Made by a program: the position numbers and the translations under genes
NCBI GenBank assembly: GCA_030562195.1
Contig: JAUJPP010000007.1
Span: 17,481,769 to 17,545,768, forward strand
Direction of reading: 5' to 3'
DNA: 64,000 nucleotides
DNA from: Nipponacmea schrenckii
Lineage: Eukaryota > Mollusca > Gastropoda > Lottiidae
In this document: positions 1 through 14,500 of the stretch, piece by piece
How the letters are laid out: each line of letters opens with the position of its first letter
Numbering within the stretch: position 1 is the stretch's first letter
The notes under the pieces: generated by a model
The model's database searches: none
Told to the model about the DNA's origin: nothing
What the model saw: only the letters and a program-made list of their open reading frames with translations

Positions 1-1382
1 ATTTAAAACAGTTATTTGGGTGGTCTTTGTGAATGGAAAATAAAGATGTATTTTAATCAGGTTCAATTTGCTTTCTTATCTTCTGGTTTTTCCTTCTGTA
101 TTCTTTTGAATTTTCATATTGAGTTTCTGTTTTAAAAGCTTTCTCAACCATTAGTTTTAATTGGGAGAAATAAAAGAACTCACGCAGCAAATAAATGTGA
201 AGTTAGGAATTAATGGACTATTTATACATTCAGAGAGGTAGTCTGATACCAGTTGTCATTAATCTATTCTAACTTACAATTAATGCATTAGAAGTATTGG
301 AAAAGAATACAAAGTTAAAAACACAGTTTGTAAAGTGGCAACAGGTTCTGTATTGCATGCCTTGCAAGGCTATTAGCACTTGCAACATTTTTAAAAAATG
401 ATAGAAAAGATTGAAAGAAAGTGTTTTGAACTTTTAATCTGATTTGGTTGAACTTATAACCTTGATTTGCATCAATCTCTTTTTTCAGTTTTCATCTTCA
501 ATTCTTGTAATAACACTCAAACAAAGTGTTCTATGAAGTAATTGTCACAAAGGCATATTAGTGATAATAATAATATTTTTCTATTTTGCATGGGTAAGAA
601 TTAGTTCAGACAGACAATGACATTCAGCCTATTGGGACAATACAATAGATATATATAGTAGTAGTTTATTAACTCAGCAAAGATTTATACAGTTCACATG
701 TTCAAAAAAAAAAATAGAATTGCTGCCCAGCCAAATTGACTTGCGAGACTAGAAAAAGAAATACTGCCAAAGAAATACACATATACACAAGCACATATAT
801 ATATGAGATAAACTGACAACAATCAAAATACATATTCATTTGGGAACAAAAACTACCCAACCCTACTCTAGTTTATGCTCTTATTCTTCTGAAGCAGAGG
901 GTATGTAGGGTTAATGCACGACCAAGACCAGGATGTCCACTCAACCACTGACATTCAGAATGTTTTTTTTTCAAAATAAATCCAGGCCAAAATAGTATTA
1001 TTGTTGAATCACTGGTATACCTGAGCGAAAAGGGTAAAAATATAATAATTAGTTAAACAATCGAATCATACAGAAAAACAGTTGTTAAAAGTTAAGATAG
1101 TTTTAAGTAAGTCAGCGTAAAGTTTTTAAAATTCAAAGGAAATGAACATTGAGAAAGTCGGAAGTGAAGTAGATAATATGATTGAGAGTGGATAACACTG
1201 TCATTAGTGACAAAATGAAGCTTTGTTTGACAAGGAAGTATTCTTATACTAATGAAAGATCCCTGTTTTGTAATTTTCTCCATGATTTATATATATAAAT
1301 GTAATGTTATACTCTGTTTGACTATATTGATTTCCTGGCATGATCTTTCATATCTGGCGAAGTTGAAATGATATTATTTTAA

Positions 1383-1873
1383 AGGGGCCCAGGCTTTATT
1401 TGTTTCGGACAATCATCCGACAGCCTCAAACACATGAAATCTTTTGGTTAGCTAATCAGAAATAGTCTACAGAGCTTACCTTTGAAATTTGAGCCTTCAA
1501 ATCCATGTGTATCCATAATTATCCGTGTTTGAAAAATCATAACAACTTAAGAAATTACGAACGTCCCGCCATATTGGAAAACGGTTCGTCTTGATAATCA
1601 AACAGTTATCCTTCCCGTCGTGCAATAGCGGTCATCTATATAAACAGACTACAACGCATTTTTCAATTGTAGACTTTGTCAACAGGACACACAATATTCA
1701 GACTGACTGGAGACCAGCCGCGTACAGCACGAAAAAAAAATGAAAAGTGAACTTTTTTGTTTGAGATATATTTCAAGGTATTTTGCGATTTTCTCAGAGC
1801 TTGAATATTTCTGAGGACTGTTTAAATGTAACAAAGGCCCAAAACGAAACCTAAAAATCAAGCCTGGGCCCCT
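1383..1873. mobile_element. TTAA-flanked MITE (piggyBac-type target site)
   Basis: Perfect 14-bp terminal inverted repeats AGGGGCCCAGGCTT at both ends, each flanked by TTAA (1379-1382 and 1874-1877). The 491-bp interior has no coding capacity. TTAA duplication is typical of piggyBac-superfamily non-autonomous elements (established knowledge). Confidence 0.75.
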
Positions 1874-1899
1874 TTAAAAAGTTTACCAATGAACTTTAT

Positions 1900-2490
1900 A
1901 TGCAGAGTCCGGCGAGAGATTTAGATTTACACAAAAACACCTTGTTATGAAGGTTTAACTGATAAACTTTCTAAAGTGTAATCTTCTTTTTTTGATTTTT
2001 TAGAAGAGTTCCAGTGATATAACAATGTTGTGTACAATTTGATAAGTAACAATTTATGTAGGTAATAAATTGATGAAATATTATATAGTTTTAGTTTTTC
2101 AATAATAATCTCATGTGAAATCAAATCAAATGCTTTTACAAAAATCAAATAGAACCCACTATAAGATTAATATATACTGCATCATAAACGTTTTCAATTA
2201 TGTTGGTCAGAGCTGTTTGACGAGAACTATAAGATCTAAAACTAGATTGTTGTGAATAAGAAAATTTTGATATTCTTCATCTTTGCCATTCTTTTCAAGC
2301 TATCTCTAATGCGAATTAATTTCAAAATTTCAGAATCCAACAAGGGTGATGCAGCATAGGTCTCAATTATCAGCTGGATACTATTATACCAAGATTCTAA
2401 GGCAATATTGTGATCAATATTGAAAGGGACCGTTGCAAGATTATTATTAAATACATCAAAATGTTTTATACTCTGGAATCAAATGTAAAC
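1900..2490 (-). mobile_element. Decayed non-LTR retrotransposon fragment (reverse transcriptase)
   Basis: Minus-strand pieces in shifting frames match reverse-transcriptase landmarks. SSFRSYSSRQTALTNIIENV corresponds to the GFR...STETAL block and FVKAFDLISHEIIIEKLKLY to the DFxKAFD catalytic block. Stops and frameshifts show it is dead. Ends are approximate. Confidence 0.6.
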
Positions 2491-3155
2491 ATGTTTAAGT
2501 TTTGGAATATTATTGGTTGTGATGGAATAAATACTGCAGATCATTTCAATTATTTTATATATATTACTTTCATTGGATCCTGATCAATGATAGTGGAAGA
2601 TTTTTTTTATAACTCTAGTAGTAAGTTTTATAATTTGTTCTAACTGTTTAAAGACAGCGATATCCTACCTTTTACAGTTTAAATGGATATTATTAGCAGC
2701 TCTTTAAATATTTTGAAATATGGTTAGCATGCTACCGTTCCTTATCTGACTGGATAACTTCTTGATCCAATAACATGCTCTTAGAATAATATCTATGACA
2801 AGTTATTTCCTCTGTTTATGTAGATTCTGGGTCAATATTTCTGACATTATTTAGGATTTTCTTAGAAGATGTTGAACTAAATAAGAGCAGTTGATGAGAT
2901 ACTGTGATAAACATTTCCATTAATCTAACCAATTATAGGAAATATCAACTCTCCAATCAATCATGTCCAACAATCGGCAATTTTTCAAATTATCCACCAT
3001 TTTTAACATTTTCTCATGAATGAACGAGTGTTATTCCTGATATGACCTTTCATTTTTTCAATGTTTTTTCTGCAACTTTCCTTAAACTTTTTATTTTCTC
3101 ACAAATTTCTGTGTCTTCTTAGTTATAATTTAGTTGCAATAAGCCAGTTAAGTAA

Positions 3156-5734
3156 ACAACATGTTCATTCCTTACTTCTGTCTCGCTATATACAACATGT
3201 TTATTCCTAACTTCTGTCTCGCTATATACAACATGTTCATTCCTAACTTCTGTCTCGCTATAGACAACATGTTCATTCCTAACTTCTGTCTCACTATATA
3301 CAACATGTTCATTCCTTACTTCTGTCTTGCTATACAACATGTTCATTCCTTACTTCTGTCTTGCTATACAACATGTTCATTCCTAACTTCTGTCTCGCTA
3401 TATACAACATGTTCATTCCTTACTTCTGTCTCGCTATAGACAACATGTTTATTCCTAACTTCTGTCTCGCTATATACAACATGTTCATTCCTAACTTCTG
3501 TCTCGCTATATACAACATGTTCATTCCTAACTTCTGTCTCGCTATATACAACATGTTCATTCCTAACTTCTGTCTCGCTATATACAACATGTTCATTCCT
3601 AGCTTCTGTCTCACTATATACTACATGTTCATTCCTAGCTTCTGTCTCGCTATATACAACATGTTCATTTCTAACTTCTGTCTCACTATATACAACATGT
3701 TCATTCCTAGCATCTGTCTTGCTATATACAACATGTTCATTCCTAGCTTCTGTCTTACTATATACAACATGTTCATTTCTAACTTCTGTCTCGCTATATA
3801 TAACATGTTCATTCCTAACTTCTGTCTCGCCAAATACAACATGTTCATTCCTAGCTTCTGTCTCGCTATATACAACATGTTCATTCCTAACTTCTGTCTC
3901 ACTATATACAACATGTTCATTCCTAACTTCTGTCTCGTTCATTCCTAGCTTCTGTCTCGCTATATACAACATGTTCATTCCTAACTTCTGTCTCACTATA
4001 TACAACATGTTTATTCCTAACTTCTGTCTCGCTATATACAACATGTTCATTCCTAACTTCTGTCTCGCTATATACAACATGTTTATTCCTAACTTCTGTC
4101 TCACTATATACAACATGTTCATTCCTAACTTCTGTCTCGCTATATACAACATGTTCATTCCTAACTTCTGTCTCACTATATACAACATGTTCATTCCTAG
4201 CTTCTGTCTTGCTATATACAACATGTTCATTCCTAGCTTCTGTCTCACTATATACAACATGTTCATTCCTAACTTCTGTCTCGTTCATTCCTAGCTTCTG
4301 TCTCGCTATATACAACATGTTCATTCCTAACTTCTGTCTCGCTATATACAACATGTTCATTCCTAACTTCTGTCTCGCTATATACAACATGTTCATTCCT
4401 AACTTCTGTCTCGCTATATACAACATGTTCATTCCTAACTTCTGTCTCGCTATATACAACATGTTCATTCCTAACTTCTGTCTCGCTATATACAACATGT
4501 TCATTCCTAGCTTCTGCCTCACTATATACAATATGTTCATTCCTAACTTCTGTCTCGCTATATACAACATGTTCATTCCTAGCTTCTGTCTCGCTATATA
4601 CAACATGTTCATTCCTAGCTTCTGTCTCACTATATACAACATGTTTATTCCTAACTTCTGTCTCTGTTTATTCCTAACTTCTGTCTCGCTATATACAACA
4701 TGTTCATTCCTAGCTTCTGTCTCGCTATATACAACATGTTCATTCCTCACTTCTGTCTCGCTATATACAACATGTTCATTCCTTACTTCTGTCTCGCTAT
4801 ATACAACATGTTCATTCCTAACTTCTGTCTCGCTATATACAACATGTTCATTCCTAACTTCTGTCTCGCTATATACAACATGTTCATTCCTAACTTCTGT
4901 CTCACTATATACAACATGTTCATTCCTAACTTCTGTCTCGCTATATACAACATGTTCATTCCTAACTTCTGTCTCGCTATATACAACATGTTCATTCCTA
5001 ACTTCTGTCTCGCTATATACAACATGTTCATTCCTAACTTCTGTCTCGTTTATTCCTAACTTCTGTCTCGTTTATTCCTAACTTCTGTCTCGCTATATAC
5101 AACATGTTTATTCCTAACTTCTGTCTTGTTTATTCCTAACTTCTGTCTCGCTATATACAACATGTTTATTCCTAACTTCTGTCTCGTTATATACATGTTC
5201 ATTCCTAGCTTGTGTCTCGCTATATACAACATGTTCATTCCTAGCTTCTGTCTCGCTATATACAACATGTTCATTCCTAGCATCTGTCTTGCTATATACA
5301 ACATGTTCATTCCTAGCTTCTGTCTTACTATATACAACATGTTCATTTCTAACTTCTGTCTCGCTATATATAACATGTTCATTCCTAGCTTCTGTCTCAC
5401 TATATACAACATGTTCATTCCTAGCTTGTCTTGCTATATACAACATGTTCATTCCTAGCTTCTGTCTCGCTATATACAACATGTTCATTTCTTACTTCTG
5501 TCTCGCTATATACAACATGTTCATTCCTAGCTTCTGTCTCACTATATACAACTTTTCATTCCTAGCTTCTGTCTCGCTATATACAACATGTTCATTCCTA
5601 ACTTCTGTCTCGCTATATACAACATGTTCATTCCTAACTTCTGTCTCGCTATATACAACATGTTCATTCCTAACTTCTGTCTCACTATATACAACATGTT
5701 CATTCCTAACTTCTGTCTTGCTTTATACAACATT
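3156..5734. repeat. 36-bp minisatellite, about 70 copies
   Basis: Unit contains acaacatgttcattcctaac followed by ttctgtctcgctatat. Because 36 is divisible by 3, long open frames appear on both strands (up to 300 codons, 12-residue period). Some units lack the ctatatacaacatg part, which breaks phase. Variants (aac/agc, tcg/tca) are interspersed. No promoter or non-repeat coding sequence is attached. Confidence 0.95.
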
Positions 5735-8460
5735 GAATTAATATGGTCAGAAATGGATAAAGAACTATTTCAAAGGGTTGACAATAACTCTCAATGTAGT
5801 AAACCCTATCTAGACACAGTTGGGAATTATAGAGAGTGTGTTAGACATGCTCAGTAGGGCTTCGAACAGTCTTCTTGACTTTACCTTACAAAATCTTACA
5901 TAAGGTTTTATCAAGTGCATTTCTTCAGCATCTTTTTAACAAAAAATAATCAAACATTTTTTGGGTGATAGATTGTATTTTTTTAACCCTGTTTAATGAA
6001 TCTTCAAATCCTCTTTCAAAATTGAACTTGGATATTACCTAGTTTTGAATTTTCTAATGTGTTCCTTAGATCTGTTTCTACTTTAACACAAAGACAGATT
6101 TGAGTTTTTGATGAAATAGATGGATTTTGGTTCTATTGGTTCTTTTAATGCTCTAGAATGAATGATTAAACCATATATTATTGAGATCTAACACTTGTTG
6201 CATGCAAGATAGAACTTCATAAAGTTGAGTTTTTTTTATTTCCTAACAAAAGAGATAACTGCATGCATTATAACCATAATAATAGTTTTTACCATCTTGA
6301 TTTGCCACTCAACTTTAGTTATGTTGGAATTCTATAAACCTCTAATGCAAGGTCAATATATAATCTTCTCATGTGATATTTTTGTTTTTATCATTTTCTA
6401 GAAATTAAAGTATAAATATTTTTTAACTTATCTTTGGAAGTTAACAGATTATGATGACAAAATATAATAACTTGATAAATAACTGGTGACAAGAGTTATG
6501 GTATTAGCTATAACAGGATGTCCTGATGGATTAAATACACGGTGCTAATTGTTCACAGTAATCCTGAGGTTGTGTTTCCTAGAAACATCTCAACTTGAAG
6601 ATAATTGTTAACATTCTGTACTACTTCTGAATGGTTGATGTTGATGAAGTCATATTATTAAGAGATTGTAAATGGGTTTTCTTTTATAAAAAAAAAAAGA
6701 TATGTGTATCTGGAACACTGATAGCATCAATTTACACCATTCCAATTTTCATCAGAAGCATGCCATGTTAAATATATCACGAATTCCCATAAAAGAGGAA
6801 AACATTAATTGTCCTGTTGTCTTACACTTTTGACTAAAAGCCTTCTTGAAACACTTCAGTAGTTAATGATCACATTTATTTTTGTCCTGCTATTACTTAT
6901 TCAAAATTTAGAATTGAGGATGTTTATCTGTGGTCACAGTTCCAAATAGACTGGTGTATTGTGATGTCATGTCACCTTGTAATGCTGTTAGTAGTCTTCT
7001 ATAAAAAAATCCAACAGAGAAGGGTCGTCTATCCTCAGTCTCTATATCTAGTCACACTCTTTATTAATTCTGACCTTTCTCACTTCATCACATATTCTTT
7101 CCAAGATATGTACTTTCACAACTTTATGTGTCCCTCTCGCTTTTGAAGTGCTCAGCTTTTGCTTTTTTTTTCTTCCAGTCTTATGTCTGCCATTTGCTCC
7201 TTTTATCGCTCTGACTTATGAACTTTCTGACAACATTGGTAATGTTCAGATCTAGGTTATGGTGGTAATGATACTTCACCAATCAGTTTTTAACAAGAGG
7301 GCTTAGATTTATATGTTAAACATATACAAGCAGCCAACATTCTTCTGAAAAAAATGTTCTGACAAACATAATCTGTCTTCTAATTTGTTATGTCGCAGTG
7401 ATATTGGACTGGCTTGAATATCAGTTTTTTGTAGCTTGTTTCAAATGTGGTGTTCAGAATATCACCTGAAGACTCCCCTATTTCAGTTCAAACAACACAC
7501 CAGCTTGGCCTTGACTCTCTTTTCTTTGATATATTTCAATGATCAATATTAACAAAAATGGGTGATATTCAATCAGAGGCAATCTTACATCAGTGGGTCC
7601 TATTTTCACCATACAGAAACATCATTGCATTGTTATCTTCTGGACCTACCTCATTTTTCTAAAATAAAACAAAAATGCAATCAACACAATGTCAATTTAT
7701 TTGAAAAACTACTTGTTATACGACCACATGGAAATGTGGACATATATTGCTGTCTCTGTTCGTCTGTCAAACTTGGTCTGTGAACACAATCTACAATTTT
7801 TTCTCATCTTGATTAACTGAGGGGCATGCATATGTTTATGTGACTTTGTAAAAATGCGTCAAATTTGGCTTGTAGACAATAAAGTCTACAGATATTATCC
7901 TATCTTGATGAAACTTGGTATGAATATATATATATAATATGTCAATATTAATGGGACCTCAGTCACTTGAGAATTTAGTAGAAGATGCTACATATATTGA
8001 TGATCCCTCAGTCTCTCTTCATTAGCTCATTAGGCACACCTGACCTTTTTTCATGTTTGAATTTGATGATATTTGTTTTTTAGCTATTGCCTTGACTTGA
8101 AACATTGTTATTTCTAAAAGGTGCCAGAATGCGTATGTTACCTTGCCTAGCAAGCTATCTTTTAAGAATATAATGATCAATGAGGTTGATATTTGAAATT
8201 TTAACTAAGGAACTAAAAAGTCACTACCTTCCCTGTATAACTTTGAAATTGATTGAAACTAGTCACACTATGTTTAATATCAAACGTTTGGTGAATGTCT
8301 ACAAAAGGAATATTAATGTTAGTAATAATCTGAGTATGTGGTAGATGAAATACCCCTCCATTACCAACATTAAGTAATCGCTTTGTAGTTTTTGATAATT
8401 AGTTAATTTTATTACGCTTTTATTAAGCTTTTATTAATTCTTTTTTTTTTCTTTTTTCAG
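5735..8460. other. AT-rich non-coding stretch, no gene seen
   Basis: No splice-bounded coding exon or RNA gene was recognised. Presumably an intron of the FAM184-like gene if its 5' exons lie further left. Confidence 0.4.
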
Positions 8461-8582
8461 GCTGAAATTGATAAATTGAAACTTCAACATGAAAGTCAGT
8501 TGACAGAAGCAGATGTAGCATCAAAGGGGAAACTTGATGCCTTGAAGACAGACTTGGATGTTAAATGGGCAGAAACTCTCAA
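8461..8582 (+). CDS. FAM184: FAM184-like exon 1 (of visible)
   Basis: Preceded by a strong pyrimidine tract and CAG ending at 8460; donor AA|gtaagc. Enters in phase 0 and leaves in phase 2. It encodes a charged coiled-coil stretch beginning AEIDKLKLQHESQL. Confidence 0.8.
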
Positions 8583-11500
8583 GTAAGCAAAATTAATTTT
8601 ATAAAGTTGCCAACCAAATGGCCACTTGTGAACTGTTTTCCAAACGGGTAAAAAACCCAGAAAAATTGGGATCTAGACTGGTCTTCAGTGAACAATAGAG
8701 AGAATTTTCTCTTATTGCTTGGCATTAGTTACTTTTTATGTTTTCAAATAAATAAGCAAGCGTTATGTATAGCCTGTATAACATGGCCTTGATCTTTTCT
8801 TATTAACACAACCAAGACATCTTAAGTGCATATCTGATAAAGGGATAACTTGGTTGAAAATCCAAAGATATCATTTTGCAAGGTCAGACCCATACTAATA
8901 GATGAGCAAGAAAACATCTAATTCTCTTGGTGCCATACATCTGAGATGAGAAAGATTAGTTTCATTACATATCACAGGGAAAAAAAAAACCTTAAAGTTT
9001 GCATGATGTTTTATTCCAGAAATGAAACCAATAAGTTACGGAAACAGATAGCAGAGCAATTAGAGAGTGAGAAACACTCAGCTGTTTTACAGTTAACCTT
9101 ACAACATGAGAAACAGCTGGCAGAATTGACATCTGATTGGGAGGGCAAGGTTCTTGCCTTGACAATTCAGGTATATATTGTAACAATGTCAACCAGTTAC
9201 CAAACTGTGTTTTATCACCATGACATATTTAGAGACTTGGCAGTTTGAGTGCTAGCTGTTAACGCCACCAGAGCTTTAACAGAAGGACTTGTATAATAAA
9301 TACTATGTCCTTCTTGCCATTGTAGGCACCATTTATTTAATTATAAAATATATTTCTTTAACAAGGGAGATAAGCTTTAAGCTTTCACTCAAGTGTCCTC
9401 AAAATTTCAAACAGGTTGTCTAATGATGTCAAGGTATTATACATATTTGGATTGTAGTTTGACTTTGTGAAAATGAGTTTGTTATTAAGTTTGGTTAGAG
9501 AGCAAGTTTAAAACTAGTGGAGAAGCTGATTTAAACTTGAACCACTGAACTTTTGCTCAATATAATGTAGAATTAACTTTAATTTTCTCAATGGAGTACA
9601 AAACAGAAATTCTTAAGTTAAAGTTAGATAGTCTTAAAACTCATTCCAATAGCACAGTTATATGATTGTAGTGTGTATAAGTGTAAATCAATTATTGGTT
9701 GAAAAAAAATTGGCACCTGATCAGAACAGTACATCTAGAATATCATGTTACTTTCAGATCACTGATTTACAAAGAAGTGCCAATAAAAACAGTTCTAAGT
9801 CCTCAGAGGAATTGGAGAAACTGCGCCTACAGATGTCTGAGTTAGAGAAGAAGTTACAGAAGGAAATGTCCGAAGCTGAAGAAGACTATGCCAGGAAGAT
9901 CAGCGTTATGGAAGCAGCACAGGAGAATCAACTCAAGTCATTGATAGAGAGAAAAGATCTTGAGCTTACAGTGAGTTTTTATTGTGAATTATCTAAAACT
10001 TGACTTGAAGAGAGATTGAATTCTATTTATATATAACACATCTCTGTATAGCTGACACTTTTATAATCCTCCTAAACATTACTTCTACATTTTCATACAA
10101 TTAACAGTTTTATACAATTAACATGTTTATACAATTAACATTTTTATACAATTAACATTTGCAAACATCAACTAAAAAAAAAAACTAAAAGAAAGATTCA
10201 GTAAGAAAAAAATTTAAAACATTTTAAAACCAGTTTAACCTCTGTAATTTAAAATGTTGAAAATGTGTTTGTAAATTTCAAAATCTTGATGAATAAGCTT
10301 ATGTAATATTTATGTCTACATGGTGAAGTGTACAGGTTAAACAGTTTGTGAGGTTCTATAGCACAGCGGTAAGGGCGTTGGTTCTTAACGTTATGACGTC
10401 ATTTGCTTTGCGTTGAAAATGTTGGACGTGAGTTCTAATCTCAATCGCTGTGTGAAAGTTCGGTGACCTTGAATAAGCAATCTTCACTCATAATTCCAGT
10501 CCACCCAGCTGTAAATGGGTACGGATAATCCGGGAAAGATCAATGCAAAGAGGTCAAGGACCAGCAGGTAGAAAAGATCCCTGTTTCTTTCTTTCTTATA
10601 TTTTCACTATCCCTTCCATTTCTTCCCTATCTTTTGAGTACTGGTACTTCAATTAAGATATAATAACTTGAGTCAAAATTAACAATTAATCAGCATAGGT
10701 TAATGGCTGAAGGCAGTCCAATGATTTGTCCAATTTACTTGTATTGCGATGATAATTCCAACAGTGAAGTTGGTCTGTAGAGCACATAATGTTTTCAGCA
10801 CAAGACACATAAACACATTTGAAACAGTGATACATGGTTCAGGACAGTCTTAGGACACGAAAATCATACCGTAAAATAACATAGAAAAAATCAATATTAG
10901 TTATTGTGATACAAGTTGATAAAAAGTTCTGTTTTTAGAAGATTCTTAAAATCATAGACGTCTTTTACAAGTTTGATTGATTTTGGAAGAGCTTTGAGTA
11001 GAGTTGGAGAAGCATAAGAAAATGATTGAACGGCAGGGCAGACAAAAAGAGTCATTTTGGAAGGGTAAAGTACGTAATGATGGTATGATTAGTTCAGACA
11101 GATATTTTAGAGAGGTTCTGTAGTTTCAGACATAGATTTTAATATCTTTCCTATCTCTGATCTTCAAACAGAGAAGATCTTTTAAAACAGTAGTAATGTT
11201 TTCAGATTGTTTGGTCTTCGTGATAATTCTGTTCTGAAGCTTCTGTATTCGGTTGAGTTTACTGTCAGGCAAATGAAACAAAAGTGAATTACAGTTATCC
11301 AGGTTGGAACAAACAAAAGCATCTTGACTGTATCCATATTGATGTAAGGACGCAATGTTGTACAGAAGAAAATTTTCTTTTTTACACATGAGATTGATAC
11401 GATTATCAAAGTCAAATTAAACAGGTGGCAGATCAACAGAAGTTAAATTAAAATCACGATTAAAACAGCTAGGGTCAACAAACGAAGAATTAAATTAAAA

Positions 11501-14500
11501 TCACGGATTAAAACAGCGTAGGGTCAACAAACAGAAGAAATTAAATTAAAATCACTGATTAAAACAGACTTAGGGTCAACAAACTGAAGAAGTTAAATTA
11601 AAATCACGGATTAAAACAGCCGTAGGGTCAACAAACAGAAGAAATTAAATTAAAATCACGGATTAAAACAGTCGTAGGGTCAACAAACAGAAGAAATTAA
11701 ATTAAAATCACGGATTAAAACAGTCGTAGGGTCAACAAACTGAAGAGACTTTTTGCTGCCATTGTGTATCACTTCAGTTTTGTCATCATTTAGTTTAAAA
11801 ATTCCATTTCATCAATTCTCTATGTTAAAAATACAGTCTCAATCTGATCAATCTTAGCAGGAACTGAACGGTTATTAAGAGCTGGATAAAGTTGCGGTAT
11901 CATCAGCCTATAAATGATGGTTAGTTCCATTGTCTCAGATTATGTAACCAATGGGTCAATACATTATACACAATGTAACCAATATAAAGCCCAACACAGA
12001 GCCTTGTGGTACTCAATACTGCATTATTTGTGGTGTTGAATTCAAATCTTAAATGATCACACATTGAGATCTGTCTGGTAAATATGATACAAACCATAGC
12101 AAAGCAGTTCCAGAGATTCCAAACCTTGGACATCAACAATTGATTAAGGTTTAGTCAATTGTGTCAAAAGCAGCACTAAAATCAAGTAGTATCAGAACAA
12201 TAGACTGTTTTTTATCCATGTTCAATAATATGTCATTATGAACCCTAAGTAAAGCTGTTTCAGTTTTATATACCGATTGAAATTTCTCATCCATATCCTT
12301 TCTGGCTAAATGATCCTTTAAGTGAAGTAAATCAATTTTTTCGTGATAAATTAGATACAGGTCGAATATTTTTTAAATTCATTTGGATCCATGTTTGATT
12401 TCTTGATGAGCGGATTGAGCTGGGCTGATTTTAAGGTGGATGACATAGGTCTGGTGTTGAGAGATGTGTTGATGATATTTTTAAGAACAGGGATCAGTTT
12501 CTCTAGGCACAGTAGCCATGTGGGAATCTGGGCAAGCTGCCTCTGTAGACAATATGATTATACAATTTTGATTTCAGTTTAGGTTGCAGGTTTAAAGCTT
12601 GTAAGGACATTGCTATTCAATTTTAATTCAGTTATTTCTTCTAGATGTAGGTTCTGATATATATATGATATGTATATTGTCAATCTTATTGATAAAGAAG
12701 CTCGCAAGTTTATTAGACAGATCTTCTGGAGAACAATTAGGTGGAAGAATGTCATAGGATTTAGATAGTCCTTACACTTCTATCCTTCATCTCCATCTGA
12801 TGACTTGTAATATTTTTCATTTTTTGTCTACCTCATTTATTTTGCGGATTTGAATTTAGTGCTTGAGGAGATTGTTTTTTTTTTCTTGTGATGATGACGA
12901 CATTGTATATGATAGAATGTCTGAGTATAGCCACAGGAGTATTTAATATCTCATATTGGCCGACTATTCTTTTCTCTGTTAGCTTCTTTATTATATTTCC
13001 AAAACATTCACAGATCTTTTATTTCATTAAAGTATCAATGCAATCTGTCTTCATTTGACTCGATATGTTTTTCTTAAGCTGATTAGAAATAATTATTTAG
13101 CTGAAGGTACAAATTATCTCTTTTTATCTGGTCTAATAGCTGATACCTTAGACTCAAATTGAAAGATTGAAAATAAAAAATGAAAAGGTAGAAAGTATAT
13201 CAAGCATATATCAGGAAGTAGTTCATTATAAAAAGTGATATTAGGTATGTATACTCTATCTGGTTCTATCTCGGCAATCACATCAAAATATGTTGGTTTA
13301 ATTCCAATATTTCAATTCTTTTAATGAAATAAATATTCAATTCACACTTTTAACACTCAATCAATTTTTTATTTTTTTTTTATGGATCAGATGTTTTTTC
13401 ATGTTACTTTTACAACCATTTAAATGTTTGTCTATATTTTGTTTTTTATTAAAATTTCAGAAATATCATTCTTTAAATAAACAGGTGAGACATACTCTCA
13501 ATAGCAACATGACCATTTCATTTTAGCTTGCGTGAGCTTCAATTGTAATTGATGTCTTGTGAGTCAAGGAGAATTACATCTGAGTTGAATTTATTTCTAC
13601 TTATTGCAAAATAGTTTCTCCCAAAAGGTGGTCATATATAACACTTTGCTTCAATTAATTCCAATTTATAATGATATTAATGATAATAATAATCTCTTTA
13701 TATTTGTCAGAATTAGCTCTAATCCATCATAGCAAGATGATCTATCTAATATTCAGCCCTTTTTTGAAGGAATATGAATGAATACAATACACCATTTTTC
13801 TACACAATTCTGTCAATGAAGCAAGTAGGAGGGTTGCAATGTCATATAATGTTCAGTTTTAAATGGGACTAGTTAGCTTGATCTCTAGAACTAGAAATTC
13901 CTAGTCTATACATGTGACAAAATCATTAAATGATGGAAATAACTAAAAAGGACTTGACACAAGTCCTAAATGATCTTGACTGTAATAAGTATACTTCCGG
14001 AGGTTATTCACTCTGATATCTTGACTATATTCTATTGAATTTGATACAAAATTATATAAACATATCATAACACAGCATCAAAATAGCTGAAATACTGAAT
14101 GCTAAACCCATTCTAATAATGTCCTTAGATACATTGTAAATCAAGATAGAAACTGCCACTGTCTTGGCACTTCACTCTAATCAATTCAAATAAAGGGATT
14201 AGGACTTAAAACTCCATTTCTTTTCTCATCTAAGAATGAATAAACACTGATTAAGTTCTTTAAAAGGCAAAAGAAAGAGGTTGTGTAACTGTTCTACTCT
14301 GATTTTCTAACATTTTTCAAAAGTACAAAATATTAAATAAATAATGTTTTCGTTATTGGGATAACACTTTCTTGGAATAGCACAAATTCTAGTGCTTAAA
14401 TCATCTCATTAAAGAAATGATTTAAAACAAGAAGGTGTTTATCTTATTGATGGTATATGGTATAACAGTAGACATGTTGGTTTGTTTAGTACGTAATTGA

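Noticed and set aside
3156..5734. Possible CRISPR-like regular repeat
   Set aside because: Units are directly adjacent without unique spacers, and the genome is eukaryotic.
3161..5741. Long open frames (up to 300 codons) on both strands
   Set aside because: They follow from the 36-bp period of the minisatellite and consist only of repeat units; no non-repeat coding sequence, promoter or splice context.
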